Positions 1 to 8,453 of a DNA stretch of 64,000 bases are shown one piece after another. The position numbers and the translations under genes are program-made. Source of the DNA: Cellulosimicrobium funkei (GTDB taxonomy: Bacteria; Actinomycetota; Actinomycetes; Actinomycetales; Cellulomonadaceae); NCBI RefSeq assembly GCF_001019615.1, contig NZ_JNBQ01000003.1, forward strand, positions 124,001 through 188,000, written 5' to 3'. The stretch's first letter is position 1. Every line of letters begins with the position of its first letter. The notes beneath the pieces are model-generated. The model did not search any database, was not told the DNA's origin, and worked only from the letters and a program-made list of their open reading frames with translations.

Positions 1-669
1 CCCGCGCTGCTCACGGGTCAGAACGCGCTGGGCGTCGCGCTCGTGACGTCGTCGCTCGTCATGTTCGTCGTGCTGTACGTCGCGCACGGGTTCACCGCGC
101 GCACGTCGACGGCGCTGCTCGGCACGCTCGTCGGGCTCGCGATCACGGCCGTGCTGGGGTGGTGGGGCTCGGGCGCGTCGAACATCACCGGGCTCACCTC
201 GGAGGAGTCCCTGTGGATCCCGCAGTACGCGCCCTCGCTCGACATCCAGGGCGTCGTGCTGTGCGGCATCGTCCTCGCGGGCATGGGCGTGCTCAACGAC
301 GTGACCATCACCCAGGCCTCCGCGGTGTGGGAGCTGCGCGCGGTCGCGCCGCTCGCGACCCGGCGCGAGCTGTTCGCGCGCGCCATGCGCATCGGGCGCG
401 ACCACATCGCCTCGACCGTCTACACGATCGCGTTCGCCTACGTCGGCGCGGCGCTGCCGCTGCTCATGGCGGTCTACCTGTCCGACCAGAACCTCGCCAC
501 GAGCCTCACCTCGGGCGAGATCGCGGAGGAGGTCGTACGCACGCTCGTCGGGTCGATCGGCCTCGTCCTCGCGATCCCGGTCACGACGGCGATCGCGGCG
601 CTCACCGTGCCCGGCGCCGCGTCGGTGGCGTCCGTCCCCGTGGGTAGGGTCGAGGTCCCCGCGGCGTGA
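1..669 (+). CDS. YibE/F-like membrane protein, C-terminal part (5' end outside window)
   Basis: The reading frame is open from the first base, so this is the C-terminal part (222 residues) of a longer gene. It holds several hydrophobic segments separated by short polar loops, and the stretch around DVTITQASAVWEL followed by a conserved amphipathic region matches the C-terminal half of YibE/F-family multi-pass membrane proteins. The family's biochemical role is not settled. It ends about 70 bp before the next gene on the same strand. Family assignment is by recalled motif pattern, and the missing N-terminus prevents a length check. Confidence 0.7.
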   Translation, partial: PALLTGQNALGVALVTSSLVMFVVLYVAHGFTARTSTALLGTLVGLAITAVLGWWGSGASNITGLTSEESLWIPQYAPSLDIQGVVLCGIVLAGMGVLNDVTITQASAVWELRAVAPLATRRELFARAMRIGRDHIASTVYTIAFAYVGAALPLLMAVYLSDQNLATSLTSGEIAEEVVRTLVGSIGLVLAIPVTTAIAALTVPGAASVASVPVGRVEVPAA

Positions 670-736
670 CGGCGGGGCGGCCCCGCCCGTCCGGACGGGA
701 CGACCCGGACGACGGGAGGACGACGGGAGGACGACG

Positions 737-1645
737 GTGACGGAGACGACGAGCGGCCGGGGCCGCAGAGGTGCAGCGGTGCTGGGGCCGGGCGGGGTCG
801 GCGGTCTGGTCGGCGCGCTGCTCGCGCGGTCCGGGGTCGACGTGACGTTCCTCGCGGGGGAGGCCACGGCGGCGGCCCTGACGGAGCACGGGGTGCACGT
901 GCGCAGCCGCCAGGTGGGCGAGGTCCACGTCCCCGCACGGGCGGCCACGCGGCTCGACGGCCCGGTCGACGTCGTCCTCGTGGCGGTCAAGCAGACGGCG
1001 CTCGACGAGGCGCTCGACCGCGTCCCGCCCGAGGTGCTCGGCGACGGCGTCGTCGTCCCGTTCCTCAACGGGCTCGACCACCTCGACGTGCTGCGCGCGC
1101 GGTACGGGGCCGAGCGCGTGCTCCCCGCGACGATCCGCGTCGAGTCGACGCGTGTCGCGCCGGGCGAGATCGAGCACACGAGCGCGTTCACCGACGTCGA
1201 CCTCGCGCCCGGCGGCGTCCCGCCCGAGCGGGTGGAGGCCGTGCGCGCGCTCCTGGACGGGGCCGGCATCTCGACCACGGTCCACCCCGACGAGACGGCG
1301 CTGATGTGGGCCAAGCTCGGCTTCCTCGCGCCGTTCGCCCTGCTCACGACGACGCACCGCGCCCCGATCGGCGAGGTGCGGACCGCGCACCGCGCCGAGC
1401 TCGAGGCGCTCGTGCGCGAGGTCGCGGCGGTCGCCGCGGCGAGCGGGGCGCCGTCGGACCCCGCGCGCACGCTGGCCTTCTACGACCGCTTCGCGCCCGA
1501 GGCCAAGTCGTCCATGCTGCGCGACGCCGAGGCCGGGCGGCCGCTCGAGGTGGACGCCATCGGCGGTGCGATCGTCCGGGCCGCCGACCGCGCGGGCGTG
1601 GACGCGCCGCTCACCCGCGCCCTCGTCGCCGGCCTCGGCGGCTGA
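737..1645 (+). CDS. panE: 2-dehydropantoate 2-reductase family protein
   Basis: 302 residues. Ketopantoate reductases use NADPH to reduce 2-dehydropantoate to pantoate in pantothenate and CoA synthesis, in the cytoplasm. The N-terminus has the Rossmann motif GPGGVGG near residue 17. VAVKQTALDEAL carries the family's first catalytic lysine, and WAKLGFLAPFAL in the C-terminal helical domain sits where the second lysine is expected. The length is normal for the family. The GTG start is chosen because GGAGG lies six bases upstream. Many actinobacteria carry several PanE/ApbA paralogues of unknown substrate, so a different 2-oxo acid is possible. No other pantothenate genes are adjacent. Confidence 0.8.
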   Translation: MTETTSGRGRRGAAVLGPGGVGGLVGALLARSGVDVTFLAGEATAAALTEHGVHVRSRQVGEVHVPARAATRLDGPVDVVLVAVKQTALDEALDRVPPEVLGDGVVVPFLNGLDHLDVLRARYGAERVLPATIRVESTRVAPGEIEHTSAFTDVDLAPGGVPPERVEAVRALLDGAGISTTVHPDETALMWAKLGFLAPFALLTTTHRAPIGEVRTAHRAELEALVREVAAVAAASGAPSDPARTLAFYDRFAPEAKSSMLRDAEAGRPLEVDAIGGAIVRAADRAGVDAPLTRALVAGLGG

Positions 1646-1747
1646 CGGCCGGACGACGCCCCGGGACCGCGCCCGCCGGGACCCTTCACCGGACCGCCAC
1701 GCGACCCCCTGTGGACGCGTCCCCAGGAGCCTCACAGGTTCGCCAGG

Positions 1748-4700
1748 ATGTCCGTCATGAGAGAGCCGTGGGTCGACGTCGCGCTGGCGCGGCTGCCCGA
1801 GACGCGTTCCTGCCCCGCGTGCGCCGCGACGCTGCGGTCGTCCCGCTGCGACCGGTGCCTGCTCGACCTCACCGGCCCGCTCGCGTTCGAGGTCGCCGCC
1901 GCGTCGAGCGACGCGGCCGACGCGCTCTCACGCCGCCAGGTCGCGCTCGACGCCCTGCGTGCGAGCCAGCCCGAGGCCGCGGCGTGGGCGGCCCGCACGG
2001 CCGCCGCGGCGCCGCCCGGCGCGCGCCCGGTCCCCGCCGGCCCGCCGCGGGCGATGCGCCCGCTCGACCCGGCAGGCCGCGGGCCGGCCGGCCCGCGCAC
2101 GCCGTCCCCGGTGCCGGCGGTCGGGACCGCGCCCGCGCCCGGGCCACGCCGTCCGGCTCCGGTCCGTCCCGGCGCGGCCGGGCCGGTCCCCGCGGTGGCG
2201 GGACCGCGCGGCGTCGTCGTGCCCGGCGCGGCGCCGTCGCGCTCGGTCGGCCTCCAGCCGGTCCTCGCCGGGGCGGGGGCGGGACTCCTCGCCGTCGCGA
2301 CGGTGGTCTTCGTCTTCTTCACCTTCGCCGACGACCTCGCGCTGCGCGCCCTCGTGACCGGGGTCGTCACGGTGCTCACCGTCGGGGCCGCAGTGCTCCT
2401 GCGGTCGCGCGGCCTGCGCTCGTCCGCCGAGGCGGTCGCGGGGCTCGCCGTCGTGCTCGCGGTCGTGGACGTCGAGCTCGCGCTCAGCGCGTGGAGGCTC
2501 GACCCGGTCGGCACCACGGTGGCGCGCGCGTCGCTGCTCGCCGTGGTCGTCGCGGGCCTCGGCGTGGTCGGGGACCGGGCGCGGGTCCGCGCCTGGGTGA
2601 CGAGCGCCGTCGTCCTCGGGCCGCTCGTCCCGCTCGTCGCGGCGCCTGCCGCGGGGGCGCCCTGGGGCTGGGCGGTCGCCCTCCTCGCGACGGCGTGCCT
2701 CACGGCCCTCGCCGCGCCCGTCGCGGCGCGCTCCGGCACGCGGGTGGGCAGCACCCTGCGGGGCGAGCAGGCGCTGCTCGGCGTCGTGCGGACGGTCGCG
2801 GTGCCCCTCGCCGTGGTCGTCGGGCTCACAGTCGCCGCCCCACCGGGCCTCCCGACCGGCTCCGGAGCCGCCCTCGTCGCGCTCGGCGCGGCGCTCGCGG
2901 CGACGCTCCTGCGCGTGGCAACCCGCGAGCGGCGCTGGTACGCGGTCGGCGGTGCGTCGGCCGTCCTCGCGGGGGCGCTGCTCGGGACCGGGGGCGACGT
3001 CGCCTGGCTGGGCCTGGTCCCCGCGCTCGCCGCCGCCACGTGGCTCCTCGTCCTCGTGCTCACCTCGCCGCGCGTGGCGTCCGGGGTGCTCGGCTCCCCG
3101 GTCCCTGCCGTCGGGCGGTCGGACGCCCTCCTCGGCGGCGCCCTCGTCGCCCTCGTCGGAGCAGGGCCCGCGCTGGCCGTCGCGGGGGTGCGCGCGGCCG
3201 AGGTCCTCGTGACCGGCACCGCCGGGACCGCCGCGACGCTCGACGACGCGCCGCTCGGCGTCGGCGTCCTCTCCGCCGGGCTGTGGGGCGAGGGCGTCCG
3301 CGGCGGCACCCCCGGCGCCGCGCTGCTCGACGGGACGATCGTCGGCCTGCTGTCCGCGCTGGTCGTCCTCCTCGTCGCCGCCCGGCTCTCGCTGCGCACG
3401 CCGGTCCCCGTGCCCGTCCCGGGCCTCGCCGGGGCGCGACGGCTCGGCGCCGCGCCGGTCGTCCGGACCGGGCGGGCGCTCGGTCCGTGGGTGCTGCTCG
3501 CGCTCGTCGTCGCGCTCGTGCTGGATCCCCGGCTCGCGGGCGTCACCTCCCTCGGGCTGCTCGCCCTGCTCGCCGCGCTGCTCGTCGTCGCGACCGCCCG
3601 CCCCGTCGCGACGGGCGCGGCCGGGGGCGGCGCCGCGCCCGGCGCGCTCGTCCGTGCGGTCCGGCGCGCCCTCGGTCGCGTCCTGCGCCCGGTCGCCCGG
3701 CGGCTCCCGGGCCCGCGCGCGGCGGTCCGGCACGGCGTCGGACCCGTCGGGCGGGCCGAGGCGCGTGCCTGGTACGCGGCCGCCGTCGCCGGCGTGGTCG
3801 TCTCCCTCCTGCTCCTCGTGGCCGGGTCGTGGGTCACGCGCCCGACCGCGACGGCCGGGGCGGTGGTCGTCGGCGCGCTCCTGCTCGCGGCCCGTGCTGC
3901 TGCGCCCAGGGCCCTGCACGCCCCGCTCGTCGGCACCGCCTACGGGTACGCGCTCCTCGTGCTGGGCGTCACTCTCGCGTGGAGCGGCGCCGGGACCGTC
4001 GCCGTCCTGTGCGCCGTCTCCGGGGTCGCCTCGCTCGCCGCGCTCGCGGTGACGCTCGTCCCGCGCGTCGACCGGGACTCGTGGTGGGCGGTGCTCGGCG
4101 TGACCGCCGTGCCGTTCGGGCTCGGCGTCCTCACGGTCGTCGACGAGCGCAGCTGGTGGTCCGTCGCCGCGTGCGTCGCGATGCTCGCGCTCGAGGTCGT
4201 GCTCGTCGGCTCGCGGCGCCCCGGGTCGGTCACCGCGCTGCGCGTGCTCGCCGCCGCCCTCGTCCTGCCGACCGCGGCCGTCGCCGTCGTGAGCGCGGGT
4301 GCCCTCGTGCTGCCGGGGAGCGGCTCGCCCGTCGTGCTGCCGGTCGTCGCGCTGCTCGTGGCGACGGCGCTCGCCGCGGCCCGACCGGTCACGGCGCGGA
4401 TCCGCCTGGCCGCCGGGCGCGTCGCCGTCGAGGCGAGCGCGGCGCTCACGGGGGCGGTCGCGGTCGGCCTGGCGTTCGGGCGCCCCGCCGCCGGGCCCAC
4501 GGTCGCGGTCGCGGTGCTGCTCCTGCTCGCCGCAGGCGCGGGGCTCGCCGCGCGCGACCGCGACCGGCGCGCGGAGTGGTGGCTCGCCGCGGCGCTGGGG
4601 ACCGCCGCGCTGTGGACGGCGCTCGGCGCCGCGGACGTCGGCCTCGTCGAGGCGTACACCGCGCCACCGGCGCTCGCGGCCCTCGTCACGGGGGCGCTGC

Positions 4701-5908
4701 TCGCCCGGCGGTCGCGCCGCTGGTGGGAGCTCGCGGGCGCCGGCCTGGTGCTGCTCGTCGTGCCGTCCGTGCTCGCCCTGGGCGCGGCGCCCGGGGCCGG
4801 CGACGTGCGGGCGCCGCTCCTCGTCGCGGCAGGAGCCGTGGCCGTCCTCGCAGCGGTCCTGCTGGGTCGCGGGGCGGGAGAGGACGCGTGGCGGCGCGCT
4901 GCGGCCCTGCGGCTCGCGGGCGCCGGGGTGCTCGCCGCGACCGGCGGGACCGTCGAGTCGCTCCACGTGGCGCACGCGTCGGGCGGCGGCGCGGTGTTCG
5001 CGCTCGGGTTCGCCTGGGCGCTCGCCGCGGGCGGGGTCGCGCTCGGGGCGGCCCTCGTCGGGGCCGGGGTGGCTCCGCGGGGCCGGGGCGCCGCCGTCGC
5101 GCGGCGCTGGGCCGTGACGCCCGCCGCTGCCCTCGTGGTGATCGGGACCGTCGCGAACGTCCGGCCGGTGTGGGGCGTCATCGCGACGGTGTGGCTCGTC
5201 GAGGTGGCCCTGCTCGCGCTCCTCGTGGTCGGGGTGCGGCGCGCCGTCCGCGGCCGGCTCGACCTCCCGCCCGCCTGGTTCACGTGGTCGCTCGCGCTCG
5301 TCGCCGCGATCGGCGCGTGGTGGCCGCGCGAGCTCCGCGTCGAGGTCTTCTCGCTCCCGCTCGGCGCGGGCCTGCTCGTCGCGGGGTACCTCGCGCTCGC
5401 GGCCGGCACGACGGCGGTGCCCGGCGCGGCGGGCGGCGACCCTCGTGCCGTGGCCGGTCCGGGCAGCCCGGGGAGCAGCCACACCGACCCGACCCCGGGC
5501 GGAGCTCCGGCGCGCACGACGCCGACCCTCGCCGGCTGGCCAGTCGGGTTCGCCGGGTCGTGGCGGACGCTCGCCCCGGGGCTCCTCGCGCTCCTCGGAC
5601 CGTCGGTCCTCGCGACGTACACCGACGCGCGCACGTGGCGCGCCGTCCTGGTCATCGTGCTCGCGCTGGCCGCGGTGCTCGTCGGGACGCGCACGCACCT
5701 CGCGGCGCCGTTCCTGCTGGGCGTCGCGGTGCTGCCGGTCGAGATCCTCGTCGTGTTCGTGTCCCAGCTCGGCACGCGCATCTCCGCCGGGCCGTGGATG
5801 CTCACGCTCGCCGCAGCGGGTGGACTGCTGCTCATCATCGCGACGTACTACGAGCGCCGGATCGCCGCGTACGACGGCGCCGCGGCCTACGTGCGCGACC
5901 TCCGCTGA
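1748..5908 (+). CDS. giant polytopic membrane protein with N-terminal zinc ribbon
   Basis: 1386 residues. The first 40 residues hold a CPAC...CDRC four-cysteine cluster typical of a zinc ribbon. A proline/alanine/arginine-rich linker of about 100 residues follows, and then more than 30 hydrophobic segments separated by very short loops run to the C-terminus. No catalytic motif is visible. Long actinobacterial membrane proteins of this design are annotated only as hypothetical (SCO7322-like). The start at ATG 1748 follows AGG; an in-frame ATG at 1757 is an alternative. The gene appears monocistronic. Function unknown; a role in the cell envelope is only a guess. Confidence 0.75.
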   Translation: MSVMREPWVDVALARLPETRSCPACAATLRSSRCDRCLLDLTGPLAFEVAAASSDAADALSRRQVALDALRASQPEAAAWAARTAAAAPPGARPVPAGPPRAMRPLDPAGRGPAGPRTPSPVPAVGTAPAPGPRRPAPVRPGAAGPVPAVAGPRGVVVPGAAPSRSVGLQPVLAGAGAGLLAVATVVFVFFTFADDLALRALVTGVVTVLTVGAAVLLRSRGLRSSAEAVAGLAVVLAVVDVELALSAWRLDPVGTTVARASLLAVVVAGLGVVGDRARVRAWVTSAVVLGPLVPLVAAPAAGAPWGWAVALLATACLTALAAPVAARSGTRVGSTLRGEQALLGVVRTVAVPLAVVVGLTVAAPPGLPTGSGAALVALGAALAATLLRVATRERRWYAVGGASAVLAGALLGTGGDVAWLGLVPALAAATWLLVLVLTSPRVASGVLGSPVPAVGRSDALLGGALVALVGAGPALAVAGVRAAEVLVTGTAGTAATLDDAPLGVGVLSAGLWGEGVRGGTPGAALLDGTIVGLLSALVVLLVAARLSLRTPVPVPVPGLAGARRLGAAPVVRTGRALGPWVLLALVVALVLDPRLAGVTSLGLLALLAALLVVATARPVATGAAGGGAAPGALVRAVRRALGRVLRPVARRLPGPRAAVRHGVGPVGRAEARAWYAAAVAGVVVSLLLLVAGSWVTRPTATAGAVVVGALLLAARAAAPRALHAPLVGTAYGYALLVLGVTLAWSGAGTVAVLCAVSGVASLAALAVTLVPRVDRDSWWAVLGVTAVPFGLGVLTVVDERSWWSVAACVAMLALEVVLVGSRRPGSVTALRVLAAALVLPTAAVAVVSAGALVLPGSGSPVVLPVVALLVATALAAARPVTARIRLAAGRVAVEASAALTGAVAVGLAFGRPAAGPTVAVAVLLLLAAGAGLAARDRDRRAEWWLAAALGTAALWTALGAADVGLVEAYTAPPALAALVTGALLARRSRRWWELAGAGLVLLVVPSVLALGAAPGAGDVRAPLLVAAGAVAVLAAVLLGRGAGEDAWRRAAALRLAGAGVLAATGGTVESLHVAHASGGGAVFALGFAWALAAGGVALGAALVGAGVAPRGRGAAVARRWAVTPAAALVVIGTVANVRPVWGVIATVWLVEVALLALLVVGVRRAVRGRLDLPPAWFTWSLALVAAIGAWWPRELRVEVFSLPLGAGLLVAGYLALAAGTTAVPGAAGGDPRAVAGPGSPGSSHTDPTPGGAPARTTPTLAGWPVGFAGSWRTLAPGLLALLGPSVLATYTDARTWRAVLVIVLALAAVLVGTRTHLAAPFLLGVAVLPVEILVVFVSQLGTRISAGPWMLTLAAAGGLLLIIATYYERRIAAYDGAAAYVRDLR

Positions 5909-5951
5909 CCGCAGATCCCTACCACCTGACCCGTTTTCACGTGCGGTGGCC

Positions 5952-5988
5952 CATAATGGCCGGGGCTCGTCGTCGCGACGACGAGCCC
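5952..5988 (+). promoter_or_regulatory. candidate promoter and leader palindrome of the LytTR two-component operon
   Basis: A -10-like CATAAT at 5952-5957 stands in otherwise GC-rich DNA, about 130 bp before the response regulator. Immediately downstream, 5963-5988 is a perfect palindrome with 13-bp arms (GGGCTCGTCGTCG and its complement, no loop), which would lie at the very 5' end of the mRNA or serve as an operator. No convincing -35 is seen at normal spacing. Confidence 0.4.
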
Positions 5989-6087
5989 GACGGCAACGTA
6001 GGCGCAGGGCGGGACCGCGACGGCACACGGCAGTGACCGGTCGGCGCGGGTCACGCTCGGGGGGCGTAGTCCCTGGAGAACGGCATC

Positions 6088-6801
6088 GTGATCAGGATCG
6101 GCATCGTGGAGGACGACCCCGCGAGCAGCGCGCTGCTCGTGGAGTACCTGCGACGGTACGAGCGGGAGCACGACGAGCAGTTCGCGGTCGCCATGTTCAC
6201 CGACGGCGAGCAGGTCGTCGCCGGGTACCGGCCCGACTTCGACATCCTGCTGCTCGACGTCGAGATGCCGAACCTCGACGGGTTCAGCGCCGCCCACCGC
6301 ATCCGGCAGATCGACGCCGACGTCGTGCTGATCTTCATCACCAACATGACGCAGCACGCGATCAAGGGCTACGAGGTCGACGCCCTGAGCTACATGCTCA
6401 AGCCGCTCCGGTACTTCGCGTTCTCGCAGGAGCTCAAGCGCTCGGTCGCGCGGCTCCGCCGCCGGTCGGCCGACTACCTGCTGCTCGCCGTCGACGGCGG
6501 GCTCGCGCGCGTGGCGACCGACGACATCGTCTTCCTCGAGAGCGCGAAGCACCGCACGACCGTGCACACCGTCGACGGGCGGTACTCCGTGGTCGGGCCG
6601 CTCAAGGCGCTCGAGGCGCAGCTCGAGGGCAAGGACTTCTTCCGGAGCAACAGCGGCTACCTCGTGAACCTGCGGCACGTGCTGGCCATCCAGGGCAGCA
6701 GCGTGCTCCTGGTCGGCGGGCACGACCTGCTCATCAGCCGGGCCCGCAAGAAGGCGTTCCTCGCGGCGCTGACCGACTACCTCGGAGAGCGTCGCGCGTG
6801 A
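6088..6801 (+). CDS. LytTR-family response regulator (AgrA/LytR-like)
   Basis: 237 residues. The receiver domain spans about residues 1-120, with the acidic pair ED(D) at 8-10 and the phosphoacceptor Asp57 in LLLDVEMP. A LytTR DNA-binding domain follows from about residue 130 (DDIVFLESAKHRTTVHT, then FFRSNSGYLVNLRHV). LytTR proteins bind paired direct repeats and usually activate surface or secreted-protein genes. The GTG start follows CTGGAG. The last four bases overlap the sensor kinase start (GTGA), implying translational coupling. The best candidate targets are the twin repeats upstream of the first and second GH3 genes downstream. Confidence 0.92.
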   Translation: MIRIGIVEDDPASSALLVEYLRRYEREHDEQFAVAMFTDGEQVVAGYRPDFDILLLDVEMPNLDGFSAAHRIRQIDADVVLIFITNMTQHAIKGYEVDALSYMLKPLRYFAFSQELKRSVARLRRRSADYLLLAVDGGLARVATDDIVFLESAKHRTTVHTVDGRYSVVGPLKALEAQLEGKDFFRSNSGYLVNLRHVLAIQGSSVLLVGGHDLLISRARKKAFLAALTDYLGERRA

Positions 6802-8183
6802 CCCAGGCGGCCTCGATCCTGGAGACCCTTCCGGACATCCCGCGCGCGCTGACCGGGCTCGCGGAGTGGCTCGCGTGCGTGGTCTACGTGCTCCTGCGTC
6901 GACCGCGCCTGCCCCGCCCGCAGCTCATGCTGCTCGCCGCCGCGGCGCTCGGCGCGCAGGTCGGCGTGCAGGCCCTCGCCGACCTGCTCCCGCGGCAGCT
7001 CTGGACCGTGGGCATGGCGGCCGCCGTCGCGTGCATGTACGGGTTCATCGTCGCGGCGGCGCGCGTCTCGGCGCGGGACGCCGGGTACTTCGCGGCCCGT
7101 GCGCTCGTGCTCGCCGAGCTCGTGGCGGCCCTGCACTGGCAGGTCCACTGCTTCTTCTTCCTGCCCGAGGGCCGGCCGGGGACGGCGTGGCAGGTCGCGT
7201 TCTTCGTCCTCGTCTACGCCGTCGGGTACGGGGTCGCGTACGTCGTCGAGTCCCGGCACTTCCGCCCCGACCAGGAGCTCGACGTCACGGTCGGCGAGCT
7301 CGCGTCGGCCGTCGCCATCGCGCTCGTCACGTTCTTCATGAGCAACATCAGCTTCCTCAACGCGAACACCCCGTTCAGCGGGCGTCTCGGCCTGGAGATC
7401 TTCTACATCCGCACGCTCGTCGACCTGTGCGGGTTCGTCGCCCTGTACGCGCAGCAGGGCCAGCGGCTCCAGCACCAGGCGCGGTCAGAGGTCCGGGCCA
7501 TCGACGAGATGCTCCGCCGCCAGCACGAGCAGTATCTCCAGTCCAAGCGGAACATGAAGATCGTCCACCGCAAGTACCACGACCTCAAGCACCAGATCGG
7601 CGTGATCCGCGCGGAGGTCGACCCGCGACGGCGGGCGTCCTACCTGGACGACCTGGAGGCCAGCATCTCGGGTCACGCGCGGCAGGCGGACACCGGGAAC
7701 GGGGTGCTCGACGTCATCCTCACGACGAAGAGCCAGGAGTGCGCCGAGCGCGACATCGACCTCACGTGCGTGGTCGACGGCGCCCTGCTCGACTTCATGT
7801 CCGCCATGGACGTCGCCGCCGTGTTCGGCAACGCCCTCGACAACGCGATCGACGGCGTCATGGCCGTGCCCGACCCGGAGCAGCGGATCATCAAGGTCGC
7901 CGTCTACGCTCGCGACCGGTTCGTGCTGCTGACGGTGGAGAACTACTTCTCCGGCGAGCTCCACACCGAGGGCGGCGACATCGTGACGCGGCGCTCCGAC
8001 CGGACCCGGCACGGGTACGGGCTCAAGTCCATCCGGTACACCGCGGAGAAGTACGGCGGCTCCATGACGGTCAACACCGAGGACCGCTGGTTCCTGCTGC
8101 GCGTGCTGCTCCCCCTGCCGCAGGACCGGCCGCCGACCACCGGCGCCCACCGCTCTGCCGCGTCGGCGACGACCACCGCGTAG
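6798..8183 (+). CDS. GHKL-type sensor histidine kinase (AgrC-like)
   Basis: 461 residues. About seven transmembrane segments fill residues 15-225. A coiled linker follows, then the dimerisation/phosphoacceptor motif YHDLKHQ with His261, typical of AgrC/NatK-type kinases. The C-terminal GHKL ATPase domain has an N-box at NALDNAIDG and a G-box-like GYGLKSI. The first base of its GTG start is shared with the stop of the response regulator (GTGA), so the two form one operon. No peptide-pheromone gene (AgrD-like) or AgrB-like protease is visible beside it. The signal is therefore unknown and may be sensed directly by the membrane domain. Confidence 0.9.
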   Translation: MTQAASILETLPDIPRALTGLAEWLACVVYVLLRRPRLPRPQLMLLAAAALGAQVGVQALADLLPRQLWTVGMAAAVACMYGFIVAAARVSARDAGYFAARALVLAELVAALHWQVHCFFFLPEGRPGTAWQVAFFVLVYAVGYGVAYVVESRHFRPDQELDVTVGELASAVAIALVTFFMSNISFLNANTPFSGRLGLEIFYIRTLVDLCGFVALYAQQGQRLQHQARSEVRAIDEMLRRQHEQYLQSKRNMKIVHRKYHDLKHQIGVIRAEVDPRRRASYLDDLEASISGHARQADTGNGVLDVILTTKSQECAERDIDLTCVVDGALLDFMSAMDVAAVFGNALDNAIDGVMAVPDPEQRIIKVAVYARDRFVLLTVENYFSGELHTEGGDIVTRRSDRTRHGYGLKSIRYTAEKYGGSMTVNTEDRWFLLRVLLPLPQDRPPTTGAHRSAASATTTA

Positions 8184-8250
8184 GCCTTCCGGGCCCGATC
8201 CGACGGGACCTCCGGCCCACGTGCCGTGACCACCTCGTGACCTCGCCGAC

Positions 8251-8317
8251 CGATCGTGCACGCAAAGCGACGGTTCGTGCACCGGGCCGCCCGGGCCGCC
8301 CGGGCCGTCCATAGCGT
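8251..8317 (+). promoter_or_regulatory. paired direct repeat plus -10 box: likely LytTR-controlled promoter of the first GH3 gene
   Basis: TCGTGCAC occurs twice, at 8254-8261 and 8275-8282, exactly 21 bp apart, two helical turns as is usual for LytTR sites. A -10-like TAGCGT lies at 8312-8317, 37 bp after the start of the second repeat. The -35 position is covered by three tandem 9-bp CGGGCCGCC-type units rather than a consensus hexamer, as expected for an activator-dependent promoter. The same arrangement recurs at 11501-11567. Confidence 0.65.
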
Positions 8318-8453
8318 GGCGGCGCGGCTCAGGGACCACGACGTCCCGGGCCTCGACGGGTTCGCAGAGCTCGCTCAGCCACGCACGTGCCCCGGGTGGG
8401 GCGGCGGGGACGGCGCAGTGGCCGACGAGCGCGGAGACGACAAGGGAAGGTCG

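Noticed and set aside
1928-6028. A 1366-codon open frame on the minus strand, opposite the giant membrane protein gene, and similar long frames elsewhere (for example 1306-6036 on the plus strand)
   Set aside because: They are Arg/Gly/Asp-rich low-complexity translations, typical of frames shadowing a GC-rich gene. They lack domains, sensible starts and ribosome sites.
8283-8309. Three tandem CGGGCCGCC units as a possible repeat array or CRISPR-like element
   Set aside because: Only three 9-bp units without spacers, within a promoter region. No cas genes or regular spacing in the window.
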